From JAWXCH01 sp034440595 (GTDB lineage: Bacteria > Planctomycetota > Planctomycetia > Pirellulales > JALHPA01): DNA of 44,696 nucleotides. Positions 34,528 through 43,066 of the stretch are shown here, one piece after another (positions within the stretch are counted from its first letter, which is position 1; each line of letters opens with the position of its first letter). Position numbers and translations under genes: made by a program. The notes beneath the pieces are model-generated. The model had not been told where the DNA came from, made no database searches, and was given only the letters and a program-made list of their open reading frames with translations. The stretch spans positions 1 to 44,696 of the forward strand of contig JAWXCH010000029.1 in NCBI GenBank assembly GCA_034440595.1, written 5' to 3'.

Positions 34528-35562
34528 ATGCGTATTCGACACTTGCTGCTGTTGGCCCTTTTTTTATTGTCAGGTCTGTTCAATGCACAGGCCGAACAGG
34601 CAGCGGACAAGCCCGGCGTCGCAGAGAAGCCAGCAAAAGAGAAGCAATCCAAAAAGAAACCGCCCAAGCCAACCGCTGCGGATCGCAAGTTAGCGCCCAC
34701 CGTGGCCGACTTTGTTTATGGCGAGGACTCTGCGCGGCAAGTGTTTGACTTCTGGCAAGCGAAGTCGGACACTCCGACTCCACTGCTCGTGCTGATCCAC
34801 GGTGGTGGTTGGCAGGCTGGCGACAAGACTATGTACAGTGACAAGGTAATTCAGGAGTATCTGGATGCCGGAATCTCGGTTGCCGCGATCAATTATCGGT
34901 TTATCAATCAAGCGATGGAGCAAGGGGTGAAGCCGCCTGTGAAGGCTCCGCTCCAAGATGCAGCGCGAGCAATTCAAACGCTCCGCTCCAAAGCCAAAGA
35001 GTGGAACCTGGATCCAACGCGCGTCGCCGCCACCGGCGGTTCTGCCGGTGCCTGTACTTCGCTTTGGCTGGCACTGCACGACGATCTGGCCGATCCGAAG
35101 AGTAGCGATCCGATTGCACGCGAGTCGACACGCTTGACCTGTGCCGCAGTGGTAGGTGCGCAGACTTCGCTCGATCCAAAACAACGGCGCGAGTGGATGC
35201 CCAACGCCTGGTACGGTGGGCGGGCGTTTGGTTACCCGGCCAAGGACAAAGATACGAGTGTCGAGATCGAACAACCGCTGGCCAATCGCGAAAAGATCCT
35301 CCCCTGGATCAAAGAGTATTCACCGATCGAATTGGTCACCAAGGATGATCCGGCGATCTATCTGGATTACCCAAATCAGCGTGCTGCTCCCACGGTCGGT
35401 GAGTCTGGCCCCGACCCGACGCATTCGGCCGTGTATGGGTTGAAACTGCAAGAGGCACTTAAAGGAGCTGGCGTGGAAGCGGTGCTGGCCTACCCCGCCG
35501 ATCCAGACAAGAAATACGGCTCGGTGGAGAAGTTTATTATCGCCAAGCTGAAAGCCAATTAG
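34528..35562 (+). CDS. Exported alpha/beta hydrolase (esterase-like)
   Basis: From the ATG at 34528 the product has 344 residues. A signal peptide (RHLLLLALFLLSGLFNAQA) is followed by a Lys/Pro-rich stretch. The hydrolase fold has the oxyanion block LIHGGGWQAG, the nucleophile elbow GGSAGACTS (Ser in G-x-S-x-G), and late Asp (YLDYPN) and His (PTHSAVYG) positions that can complete the triad. This matches the BD-FAE-like esterase group common in planctomycete secretomes; candidate substrates are acylated polysaccharides. The longer in-frame extension to 34426 hides the signal peptide and was rejected. It converges on the next gene with two bases between stops. Confidence 0.87.
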   Translation: MRIRHLLLLALFLLSGLFNAQAEQAADKPGVAEKPAKEKQSKKKPPKPTAADRKLAPTVADFVYGEDSARQVFDFWQAKSDTPTPLLVLIHGGGWQAGDKTMYSDKVIQEYLDAGISVAAINYRFINQAMEQGVKPPVKAPLQDAARAIQTLRSKAKEWNLDPTRVAATGGSAGACTSLWLALHDDLADPKSSDPIARESTRLTCAAVVGAQTSLDPKQRREWMPNAWYGGRAFGYPAKDKDTSVEIEQPLANREKILPWIKEYSPIELVTKDDPAIYLDYPNQRAAPTVGESGPDPTHSAVYGLKLQEALKGAGVEAVLAYPADPDKKYGSVEKFIIAKLKAN

Positions 35563-35564
35563 TA

Positions 35565-37400
35565 CTAAACCCACTCGGGATCTGGTGCTGTGAACGCGAC
35601 CGGTTCGCCTGATGATGGATGGACAAATGCTAGTGCGGCCGCGTGCAAACAAAGCGATGGCGCAATTGGTTCAATTCCCGACATAGTGCTCGACTGCGCC
35701 GCGCTGCCAAGCTGTCCCTCGGGCAGATAAATAACATCGCCGACAATCGGCAGTCCCAGCGACCAGAGGTGCGCGCGAATCTGATTCGTTCGTCCACTCA
35801 GTGGTTCAACCTCCAGCAATGTCGTCACACTAATGTTTTGTTCCTCTACCTTCAGGACGCGAAACCGCGTGCTGGCCGCTGCGCCGGTGCTGTCAGGCAG
35901 GCGAATTCCATTCTCAGCCGGTTGGGCGCTAATGGCCGCATGGCATTCAAACGCATCCGCCGCCGGGCGGCCATGAACCCGTGCGAGATACCGTTTACGG
36001 ACCGTGCCGGCTTCAAACTGTGGCTGCAAATTCCGTGCGACCTGTCGTGTGCGGCTGAAGACCACCACCCCGGTCGTATCGGCATCCAGTCGATGAGCGG
36101 GGCGCAAATGTTGCGGCTCATAAACCTGATCGAGCAGGTACGATAATGTGTTGCGATTGAACCGCCCGCAGGGGTGCATCGGCAACGGGGCCGGCTTGTT
36201 CACCACAACAATCGCGTCGTCTTCGTACAGGATCTGCACCGCTGCGGAAACATGCGGTTCGCGCGTGGCCGGCATGGTATGCAATAGACGTTCGCCGGCA
36301 CGCATAATTCGCCCTGGCTGCACGGTCTCGCCGCGGCAGATCAATCGTCCCTCGCGACTGGCCCGCGCCCATTCTTCGCGAGACAAATGCGTCTGCATGG
36401 CGTCGAGAAAGTCGAGCAGCTCTGTCTTGTCTAACCGCAACGGCACGCTGATCGGTCGGACATTGTCATAAGAGACGCTCCCAGGCAGGGGTGACATGAA
36501 CAGTTCGATCTGTTGTTGCCGCCGTTCCAATAATTGTTGCTGTGACACTTCTGCCGGTTGATGGCAGTGTGGGCACGACTGGTCGACGACATAGAACGGC
36601 GAGGCCTGATCCTCAATCGTCAGAACGGCCTGACAGACGAAGCACTGCGCCAGCCCGCTGGGTTGCAGGGAGGCATCGACTGCCACGCGCTTGTCAAAGA
36701 CAAAGCAACTGCCGTCGTAGTGTGCATCGGCACACTCTTCCAGATACTTCAAAATGCCACCATCCAGTTGAAAGACGTTTTGAAAGCCGGCACGTTCCAA
36801 ATACGGTGCCGCTTTTTCGCAGCGTATTCCCCCGGTGCAAAAAGTCACGATCGGCTGCTGCTTCAATGCCTCGGGAAGCTGCTCTACGGCTGCGGGGAAC
36901 TCGCGAAAGTCGTCGACCCCGATCGAGATGGCGTTCTTAAAAGTGCCGGCCTTGATCTCAAACTCGTTGCGCGTGTCGAGAAGCGTGACCGGGCGTCCCT
37001 CATCGAGCCAGCGTTTTAGCTCCGTTGCGGAGACGCGTGGTGAAGTGTACTTTCCCGGTTGAATGCCTGGCACACCAAAGGCGATGATCTCTCGCTTGAT
37101 TTTCACTAGCATCCGGTTGAAGGGCAGCTCAGTACTCAGGCTCTCCTTGGCTGTCAGGTCGGAAAGCTGTGGTATCGCACGCAGTCGCTCCAGCAGGGCA
37201 TCGGTTTTCTCTCGCCGTCCGGCAACAAACAGGTTGATCCCTTCGCTGCTCAGTAAGATCGTGCCGCGCAAACTCTGTTGCTGACAAAATTCCCGTAGCT
37301 CATCGCGCAGCGCCGGTAGATTGTCCAATCCAGCGAACTTATAAGCCGCCAGATTGACAATGGATGTCAAAGCAGATGGAGCCGGTACAGGGGAATGCAT
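35565..37400 (-). CDS. Fused tRNA uridine hydroxylase (TrhO) and RluA-type pseudouridine synthase
   Basis: The product has 611 residues with two enzyme parts. Residues 1-280 match TrhO (YceA): an N-terminal acylphosphatase-like domain with GTILLSSEGIN, a rhodanese domain with Cys188 in CTGGIRC, and two CxxC pairs (253/256 and 276/279). TrhO-type proteins hydroxylate wobble uridine of tRNAs. Residues about 320-375 look like an S4-type RNA-binding segment. Residues about 388-600 are an RluA pseudouridine synthase with Asp439 in HRLDADTTG and the LSGRTNQIRAHL block. Both active sites appear intact. Linking the two suggests coordinated modification of the same RNA. The ATG at 37400 lacks a clear ribosome-binding site. 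Confidence 0.88.
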   Translation of the reverse strand: MHSPVPAPSALTSIVNLAAYKFAGLDNLPALRDELREFCQQQSLRGTILLSSEGINLFVAGRREKTDALLERLRAIPQLSDLTAKESLSTELPFNRMLVKIKREIIAFGVPGIQPGKYTSPRVSATELKRWLDEGRPVTLLDTRNEFEIKAGTFKNAISIGVDDFREFPAAVEQLPEALKQQPIVTFCTGGIRCEKAAPYLERAGFQNVFQLDGGILKYLEECADAHYDGSCFVFDKRVAVDASLQPSGLAQCFVCQAVLTIEDQASPFYVVDQSCPHCHQPAEVSQQQLLERRQQQIELFMSPLPGSVSYDNVRPISVPLRLDKTELLDFLDAMQTHLSREEWARASREGRLICRGETVQPGRIMRAGERLLHTMPATREPHVSAAVQILYEDDAIVVVNKPAPLPMHPCGRFNRNTLSYLLDQVYEPQHLRPAHRLDADTTGVVVFSRTRQVARNLQPQFEAGTVRKRYLARVHGRPAADAFECHAAISAQPAENGIRLPDSTGAAASTRFRVLKVEEQNISVTTLLEVEPLSGRTNQIRAHLWSLGLPIVGDVIYLPEGQLGSAAQSSTMSGIEPIAPSLCLHAAALAFVHPSSGEPVAFTAPDPEWV

Positions 37401-37490
37401 TCGAGCCGATGTAGAAAACTTGCCGGGACGATTTCCTATCTTCCCCTTGACCGGCCCGGTTGTCTACCGGTGCAACTGAAGAGATGGCAT

Positions 37491-37844
37491 CTAGAGAGAC
37501 GCGACCTGAATCGGTGCATAACTACTGCACCACCAGACCATTACTGCAATCAACACCGCAGAACCGACCCAAGAGGCCGTGTGCAGGCGAGTCAGGCCGG
37601 GCACACGAACGCGGTTGTACCCACGGGCATATTCTCTTACGGCAAACATGGCCGCGATCATCGCCAGCATGGCATTGACCAGCCCGACCATGCGTTGAAA
37701 AAAGAGAGGTAAAGCCGCAGGGGCCGCAAAGTAAACGACCACCATAAATGCGGCCAACAGAGCCACGGAAATCATGGTCCGCTGACCGCGCGGTCTGGTG
37801 CGAGGACGGGTTCGAATCGACTTAGCTGTGGCGGCGTGCGACAT
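37491..37844 (-). CDS. Small membrane protein, unrecognised
   Basis: The product has 117 residues. A very basic N-terminus (RTRPRTRPRGQR) is followed by three hydrophobic segments: about 25-45 (ISVALLAAFMVVVYFAAPAAL), about 50-67 and about 91-108 (ASWVGSAVLIAVMVWWCS). The protein is probably oriented with its N-terminus in the cytoplasm. I do not recognise a family. It lies 90 bases upstream of the fused RNA-modification gene on the same strand and may be cotranscribed. Confidence 0.5.
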   Translation of the reverse strand: MSHAATAKSIRTRPRTRPRGQRTMISVALLAAFMVVVYFAAPAALPLFFQRMVGLVNAMLAMIAAMFAVREYARGYNRVRVPGLTRLHTASWVGSAVLIAVMVWWCSSYAPIQVASL

Positions 37845-37943
37845 GCCTACATTTTAGCCAGCCGCTGTATTTTCGGCAAATCTTTTCATCCCCCCTAACG
37901 GCTGAAAATGAATAACTAATTCAATCGTCACATCAGTATTCGT

Positions 37944-37969
37944 GTTTGAAGCTGTGATAGCATTCAAAC
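37944..37969. repeat. Hairpin between minus-strand genes
   Basis: GTTTGAAGCT (37944-37953) pairs with AGC-a-TTCAAAC (37959-37969), a 10-bp stem with one bulge. A second hairpin GCTGCG/CGCAGC follows at 37984-37998, nearer the stop of the quinone oxidoreductase. Neither has a T run on the minus strand, so termination is possible but unproven. Confidence 0.4.
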
Positions 37970-38017
37970 CTCTAAATAGTGCTGCTGCGCAACGCAGCGG
38001 CGATATCGGGCGCGTAT

Positions 38018-39010
38018 CTAAACTGCCAGCACAATTTTGCCGGACAGAGTTCCCTGTTTACCGACCGTGTTTTCTTCTTGCAGTTGGTGGGCGGCGGCGG
38101 CCTGTGACAGCGGCATTCGCTCGCCGATGGGCACCCGGATCTGGCCACTGCTCAGCCAGCGATTGAGATCTTCGGCACAGGAGCGCTGCTCGGCAGCGGT
38201 GGCTTTGAACATGACAAAACCGTGGAGCGTGCAGCCTTTGAGATAGAACGGCCCGACCGGAAACGGCGGGCGGGCGTCACGACCGGCCATGAGGATCATC
38301 CGCCCGCGTTCTGCCAGCAGCGAAACTGTCCGATCAAAGTCCGGCTCGCGCAGTGTTTCCCAAAAGACATTCACGCCACCAGGGGCAAACTTCAGCACCT
38401 GCTGTGCAACATCTTCTGTTTTGTAATTGATGGCCAGATCGGCACCCAGCTCGCGGCAGCGTGCGACCTTAGCATCGCTACCGGCAGTAGTGATGACGGT
38501 CGCCCCCAGGGCCTTGGCCATTTGCACCACCATTGAACCAACGCCACCGGTTCCGCCATTGATGAACAGAATCTCGCCGGGCTGCAATTTGGCATCTCGC
38601 ACCAAACCCAAGTGCGCTGTAATACCGACCAGGGCCGCGGCGGCGGCCTGCTCGTCGGAAACATCGTTGGTAATCGGGTACAGCCAGTCGTCATCGACGA
38701 CGGCGTACTCGGCAAAAGTTCCCTGCCGGCCAAGCAGTCCCTGGTTCGTACCCCAGACACGATCACCGACTGCAAATCGAGTCGCCTGTGGACCGACTGC
38801 GTCCACCACACCGGCCAGGTCGCATCCCAGGATATACGGGAGCGGGATCGGCATTGGAATGGTGCCGGCGCGGATGTAGGTATCAATCGGATTGACGGCC
38901 ACCTGAGTGACGCGAACGCGAACTTCGGTTCCAGTCGGCTGAGGAGTAGGCAAGTCGCCAAACTGAATCGAATCGGCCGGGCCAGTCTTTTGAATGTAAG
39001 CAGCTTTCAT
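38018..39010 (-). CDS. NADPH:quinone reductase-like medium-chain dehydrogenase
   Basis: The product has 330 residues, typical of the zeta-crystallin/Qor branch of the MDR superfamily. The N-terminal GroES-like domain includes VNPIDTYIRAG and LGCDLAGVVDAVG. The Rossmann motif is FINGGTGGVGSMVVQMAKALG at about 149-169. No structural or catalytic zinc-ligand Cys set is seen, which fits quinone reductases rather than alcohol dehydrogenases. It likely reduces quinones or reactive enones with NADPH. It stands alone on the minus strand, and no regulator is adjacent. Confidence 0.87.
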   Translation of the reverse strand: MKAAYIQKTGPADSIQFGDLPTPQPTGTEVRVRVTQVAVNPIDTYIRAGTIPMPIPLPYILGCDLAGVVDAVGPQATRFAVGDRVWGTNQGLLGRQGTFAEYAVVDDDWLYPITNDVSDEQAAAAALVGITAHLGLVRDAKLQPGEILFINGGTGGVGSMVVQMAKALGATVITTAGSDAKVARCRELGADLAINYKTEDVAQQVLKFAPGGVNVFWETLREPDFDRTVSLLAERGRMILMAGRDARPPFPVGPFYLKGCTLHGFVMFKATAAEQRSCAEDLNRWLSSGQIRVPIGERMPLSQAAAAHQLQEENTVGKQGTLSGKIVLAV

Positions 39011-39067
39011 GGGCTTCTAAGAAAATAGTAATAGCTTGTTAGGTGAGCGGCGAAGTCGACAGCAAAG

Positions 39068-39595
39068 TTATGCACCGCGCCGCTTTTTATTGGGAGACAA
39101 ATAACCGGCAACAGCCAGCAATGCTCCGCCCGCCGCCACGACGTACCCGGCTATCTCAAAGAATTGTATGTTTCTGTCACGATAGGAAAGATTATCGTGT
39201 TCTTCCCGTTTCTTGGGCTGCCAAGTGGCGAGGCCGCGCTTAAACACATTGGACCACAGGCGCCAGGCCGCCTCTGGCGGCACGTCACTGACATCAGGGT
39301 CAACAATCGTGTACTGCGACTCGATCGAGGGTCGAAAATGCAGCACCGTTGAAAAGATCAGCGAAATCAAAGCGATGGAGATGCCGGCCAGAATCATTCC
39401 TTTGCGGGCCGACCATCCTGAAGACCCATAGGCTACTTCGACTGGTACAACTTCGGCCGCGGGCAGGTTTTTTAGATCCCGCAGCTTCGGAACGTCGATC
39501 GCAGCGCCACAGTCGCAGTGGACTTGCTGTCCTGCCTGTGCCGGTTGCACTTCGATCGTACGACCACACTGCTGACAAGTAAGAAGGTAACCCAT
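39068..39595 (-). CDS. Zinc-ribbon membrane protein, unrecognised
   Basis: From the ATG at 39595 the product has 175 residues. The N-terminus is a zinc ribbon (CQQC near 7-10, CDC near 32-34), followed by two membrane helices, about 67-88 (MILAGISIALISLIFSTVL) and about 147-166 (FEIAGYVVAAGGALLAVAGYL), and a basic C-terminus. Between the helices lies a segment of about 60 residues that is probably periplasmic. Similar ribbon-plus-helix proteins are frequent in planctomycetes with unknown roles. The longer frame to 39706 has no supporting signal. Confidence 0.6.
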   Translation of the reverse strand: MGYLLTCQQCGRTIEVQPAQAGQQVHCDCGAAIDVPKLRDLKNLPAAEVVPVEVAYGSSGWSARKGMILAGISIALISLIFSTVLHFRPSIESQYTIVDPDVSDVPPEAAWRLWSNVFKRGLATWQPKKREEHDNLSYRDRNIQFFEIAGYVVAAGGALLAVAGYLSPNKKRRGA

Positions 39596-39718
39596 GATGT
39601 AGCGGACCAGAAAAGTCAGTGCCTGTTGTCCCAGCGATATGACTATTGTACAAGATCGCAGGAGGGGAGGCGACCTTTGGAAATCGCGGGTGGCAGTCGC
39701 GTTCAATCGCCCGGCGGC

Positions 39719-40117
39719 CTATGGCCAAAGTGCCGTGGCACAATTGACAGGACGCTTGGGACAGCATGGATCGTCCGGCGGGCCACAGGTGTACCACGGG
39801 CCATTGCCAATGCAGGGGCAAATGTTCAGGCACTTTGGGCAATAGTCATCACAGCAGCATTTGATGGGGCAGGGGACCGGTGGCAACGGCTTCTGGCAAT
39901 AATCGTCGCAGCAGTATTTCGTGGGACACGGCACCCCCGGCAGGGGCTTTTGACAGAAGTCGTCGCAGCAGAGCGGCTGACACTTCGGGGGAAGGTAAAA
40001 CGGCCTTATTAGATCGCACGCGCGGCCTGGCCCGAATGGATCCGCCGCCAAGGCAGCGTGGCTCACTAAGATCAACATTGCCGTTGTCAAGAGTCGAACG
40101 AGGCCGGATTTTATCAT
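39719..40117 (-). CDS. Secreted Cys-rich repeat protein
   Basis: From the ATG at 40117 the product has 132 residues with a signal peptide (SGLVRLLTTAMLILVSHAALA). The mature part carries three tandem units, CCDDFCQKPLPGVPCP, CCDDYCQKPLPPVPCP and CCDDYCPKCLNICPC, then a Gly/Pro/Cys-rich end. I count 24 Cys in about 105 residues. It may bind metal or form a disulfide-rich structural protein. An alternative start at 40132 has no better signal. The gene follows the outer-membrane efflux gene by 38 bases and may be its operon partner. No family recognised. Confidence 0.7.
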   Translation of the reverse strand: MIKSGLVRLLTTAMLILVSHAALAADPFGPGRACDLIRPFYLPPKCQPLCCDDFCQKPLPGVPCPTKYCCDDYCQKPLPPVPCPIKCCCDDYCPKCLNICPCIGNGPWYTCGPPDDPCCPKRPVNCATALWP

Positions 40118-40155
40118 CGGTTCAGTTTCCATTCGCGAACAGGATGGACTTATTT

Positions 40156-41862
40156 TTATTGGGAGGAGCGAACAGGTGGTTGCGGCGGTGGTGTCGGAAT
40201 CGATTCTGGCTCGGTCGGTTGTGCAATCGTATTCGGAGCGATTGGAACAGGCTGGCCACCGTTGTTTGCTGGAGGAGCAATGGCATTAGGGGGTAGCTGA
40301 TCGGCTGGCAGATTTGCAACATCCATCACCGGTGGCAGCGGCGAAAGCCGCAACTGCCAACCTCCTCCCAAAGCACGATACACTTGAATCAGGCCCAGCG
40401 AGATGTTTCCCCGTGATTGCGCAAGTTGATCTTGCTGCTGGACGAGGTTTTGTTGAACCAAGGCAACGCGATTGAAATCGGTCGTGCCCGCGCGGTATTG
40501 GACCACGGCGATACGAACAGCTTTCTCGGCGGCGACCACGCTGGTGTTCAAATACTGCGCCTGCTCTTGCGATTGCAGGAATGAAACCATCGCGTTTTCG
40601 GCTTCTTCGCCGGCTAGCAGAACTTGTTGTTGATACCTAACCACCAGCTCCTGAAACCGGGCGTCTTGCAAACGGATGTTGTTGATCAAGCGCCCGTAGT
40701 TCAGCACATTCCATTGAAACGATGGTCCGACGGAACCGACCAGCGATTGCGACTGAAACAGAGTATTGAATTGCTCCGAGGCCACTCCAATGGTCCCGGT
40801 CACGCCAATGTGTGGATAAAGCTGCGAAACGGCGACACCGATCTGTGCGCACTGCGAGGCGGCGATCCGCTCGGCCCTGCGCACATCAGGGCGGCGGAGC
40901 AACATTTCGGCCGGTATGCCGACGATCGCATCGCTGGGTGCAACGGGGATTGGCTGGTTTCCAAGCAGCGGCAGCAGATCCTCAGGGGGCATGCCTAGCA
41001 AAATGCAAAGCCGGTTGGTTGCCTGGCGAATGCGAATTCGCAATTGCGGAATTTGCGCCTGCGTTTGTGCCAAGGTACTGACCGACTGGTCAACGTCCAG
41101 TTCGCTGGTGGTGCCCCCTTTGAAGCGCGCATTGGCAATGTCCAGGGTCTGCTGTTGCAGTACAACGTTCTCTTGCGTGTACGCCAACTGCTGCGATAGG
41201 GTGCGCATCTGCACGTAGGTAGTGGCCACGTCACCAACCAGCGTCACAATGACATCATCGTAGTTTTCGACCGAGGCATCGAGATCCGCCTCGGCCGATT
41301 CGATGGCACGGCGGAAGCGGCCCCAAAAGTCGATCTCCCAGGCCAGATTGAAGCCGGCATCGTATTGATCGAAGAACTTTGTCGGGATGAACGAGCTATT
41401 GGCGACACTCTGGCTGATGGCGTTGCGGGAATAGCCTCCAAAGGCGTCCTGTTGCTGCGGAAACAACATTCCCTGCGCAATGGCCAAGGTGGCGCGTGCT
41501 TGCAGTACACGAAATCCGGCCTCGCGAAGCGTCAGGTTCTGACTATAAGCTTCTGCTACTAACGTATTCAGGATCGGGTCGTTGAACACCGTCCACCAGT
41601 GCGCCAGGTCGGGCGTTTCTGGACGCAGCCGGACATCCGTACTGTCGATCCAATCCGTTGCCACCGGGGCAGGCGCGCGGCCATAGTTTGGCCCGACTTT
41701 GAAACCGTTGTGAACGTACTCGCGAAAGGTTGTACACCCGCTTAGCAGGATCGTGCATAGCAACAGGATCGGCGCTCGATACCATCGCACGGCCGCGGCG
41801 CTTTTTGCACCGGCTTTCGCAGTTGGCAAGCGATTAAGTTGAGACAGCCGATCGACACTCAT
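40156..41862 (-). CDS. NodT/TolC-type outer-membrane efflux lipoprotein
   Basis: From the ATG at 41862 (AGGAAGGA 8 bases upstream) the product has 568 residues. A lipoprotein signal ends in LLSGC, with lipidated Cys43. Two outer-membrane-factor repeats follow: DPILNTLVAEAYSQNLTL, WEIDFWGRFRRAIESAEADLDAS and VGDVATTYVQMRTLSQQL in the first, and MLLRRPDVRRAERI, FQWNVLNYGRLINNIRLQ and VVQYRAGTTDFNRVALVQ in the second. These proteins form the trimeric channel for RND or similar efflux pumps. The C-terminus is Pro-rich. No inner-membrane pump or periplasmic adaptor gene is adjacent, so its partner must lie elsewhere. Confidence 0.9.
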   Translation of the reverse strand: MSVDRLSQLNRLPTAKAGAKSAAAVRWYRAPILLLCTILLSGCTTFREYVHNGFKVGPNYGRAPAPVATDWIDSTDVRLRPETPDLAHWWTVFNDPILNTLVAEAYSQNLTLREAGFRVLQARATLAIAQGMLFPQQQDAFGGYSRNAISQSVANSSFIPTKFFDQYDAGFNLAWEIDFWGRFRRAIESAEADLDASVENYDDVIVTLVGDVATTYVQMRTLSQQLAYTQENVVLQQQTLDIANARFKGGTTSELDVDQSVSTLAQTQAQIPQLRIRIRQATNRLCILLGMPPEDLLPLLGNQPIPVAPSDAIVGIPAEMLLRRPDVRRAERIAASQCAQIGVAVSQLYPHIGVTGTIGVASEQFNTLFQSQSLVGSVGPSFQWNVLNYGRLINNIRLQDARFQELVVRYQQQVLLAGEEAENAMVSFLQSQEQAQYLNTSVVAAEKAVRIAVVQYRAGTTDFNRVALVQQNLVQQQDQLAQSRGNISLGLIQVYRALGGGWQLRLSPLPPVMDVANLPADQLPPNAIAPPANNGGQPVPIAPNTIAQPTEPESIPTPPPQPPVRSSQ

Positions 41863-42316
41863 CCGTGAGATCCTTCCTGCGCAAGCTACATCCATGTTCT
41901 GCGAGATTCGTGTACCGCGAACCTGCCGCTGAGTGGGCGCAGCTAGTTCTGGCCATTAGTCTGACGCCGGTCAACGACGCGCCCTGATCAACCGCAAGTT
42001 GATTACACGCTCTACCTTGGGTTCGACCGGTGCAAGCGATGACTTGAGCACCAGCGGCATAAGCGGTATATCCGGAACCGGATCGGCGCAATTTGTAGCA
42101 GTCGTGTCGCCTATGCGGAATTTGACTGCCCGGACCAGACTGCGGTCGCAAAAATGTCAGGCCCCGCAACTTCCTCCATTCCGGCGTGGATTTTCACAGA
42201 ATTTGGCATGCCGGATGCACTATGCCGTCGTAACCTCAATATTTCAGGCGAGTGTCGTCAGATTTGAGTCTTTTCAGGTTTCCCCTGGTCGTTTCCCGTT
42301 CTGCACTGGGAGTTTT
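41863..42316. other. Divergent intergenic region
   Basis: No credible gene is seen. One frame ends LTPVNDAP-stop at about 41970-41994, echoing the VNDAP junction of the cadherin repeats, but the match is too short to call. An open frame upstream of the ROK gene (from 41999) is low-complexity Ser/Gly/Thr with no ribosome-binding site. The region should hold promoters for both flanking genes. Confidence 0.4.
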
Positions 42317-43018
42317 ATGAACACACTGGTAATCGATGTCGGCGGAACCAACGTCAAAGTCTGGCGCACTAACGAGACTGAGAAGATCAAAGTCCCCTCG
42401 GGCAAGGAGATGACCCCTCAAAAAATGGTTGACGCGGTGCGGGAAGCACTACAAGGTTGGCAATATGAGCGAGTTTCGATCGGGTACCCTGGAGATATCC
42501 ATAACGGCCATCCTGCCGCGGAGCCGCACAACCTGGCCGATGGCTGGGTCAATTTCGATTACGCCAAGGCATTTGATGCCCCGGTCAAGATCATGAACGA
42601 TGCCTGTATGCAGGCGCTAGGGAGTTACGAAGGGGGGCGAATGCTGTTTCTCGGTCTCGGCACCGGCATAGGCACCGTTTTCATTATCGATGGAAAAATT
42701 GTTCCCTTAGCACTTGGGCACCTGAAGTTCTGCGAGCACACGTTTGACGAGTACCTCAGCCGTAAAGCGTTGGAGTTGCACGGCGAGAAGCGTTGGAAGC
42801 GCGCGGTCAACGAAGCGACGACTGTGCTGAAGCAGGCCTTCATTGCCGATTATGTTGTCCTGGGGGGAGGAAATACCAAGAAACTTGACGACCTGCCGGA
42901 AGGATGCCGCCGAGGGGCCAACCTGATGGCCTATACCGGAGGCGTTCGCATGTGGGAACCGCTGGAAAATATGCCCGCGCTGGCGGTGTTTGAAGAGACT
43001 GTGGGAAAGACAGGGTAA
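42317..43018 (+). CDS. ROK-family sugar kinase-like protein (polyphosphate glucokinase-like)
   Basis: The product has 233 residues. The phosphate-1 motif is VIDVGGTNVKVW near the N-terminus; IMNDACMQALGSY carries the catalytic Asp and is followed by the phosphate-2 motif LGLGTGIGTVF. The adenosine-region block VVLGGGNTKKL lies near the C-terminus. The length fits the short PPGK-like branch of ROK proteins, which phosphorylate glucose with ATP or polyphosphate. The CxCGxxGC zinc motif of classic ROK regulators is absent. The ATG at 42317 has GGGAG 4 bases upstream; the longer frame to 41999 is rejected. Confidence 0.85.
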   Translation: MNTLVIDVGGTNVKVWRTNETEKIKVPSGKEMTPQKMVDAVREALQGWQYERVSIGYPGDIHNGHPAAEPHNLADGWVNFDYAKAFDAPVKIMNDACMQALGSYEGGRMLFLGLGTGIGTVFIIDGKIVPLALGHLKFCEHTFDEYLSRKALELHGEKRWKRAVNEATTVLKQAFIADYVVLGGGNTKKLDDLPEGCRRGANLMAYTGGVRMWEPLENMPALAVFEETVGKTG

Positions 43019-43066
43019 GCCAGCCGCCAACTCTACTTCAAGCGAGTATCGGTTCGCAGACGACTG

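Noticed and set aside
41999..42316. N-terminal extension of the ROK kinase
   Set aside because: The ROK phosphate-binding motif begins right after the ATG at 42317, which has GGGAG upstream. The extension is low complexity.
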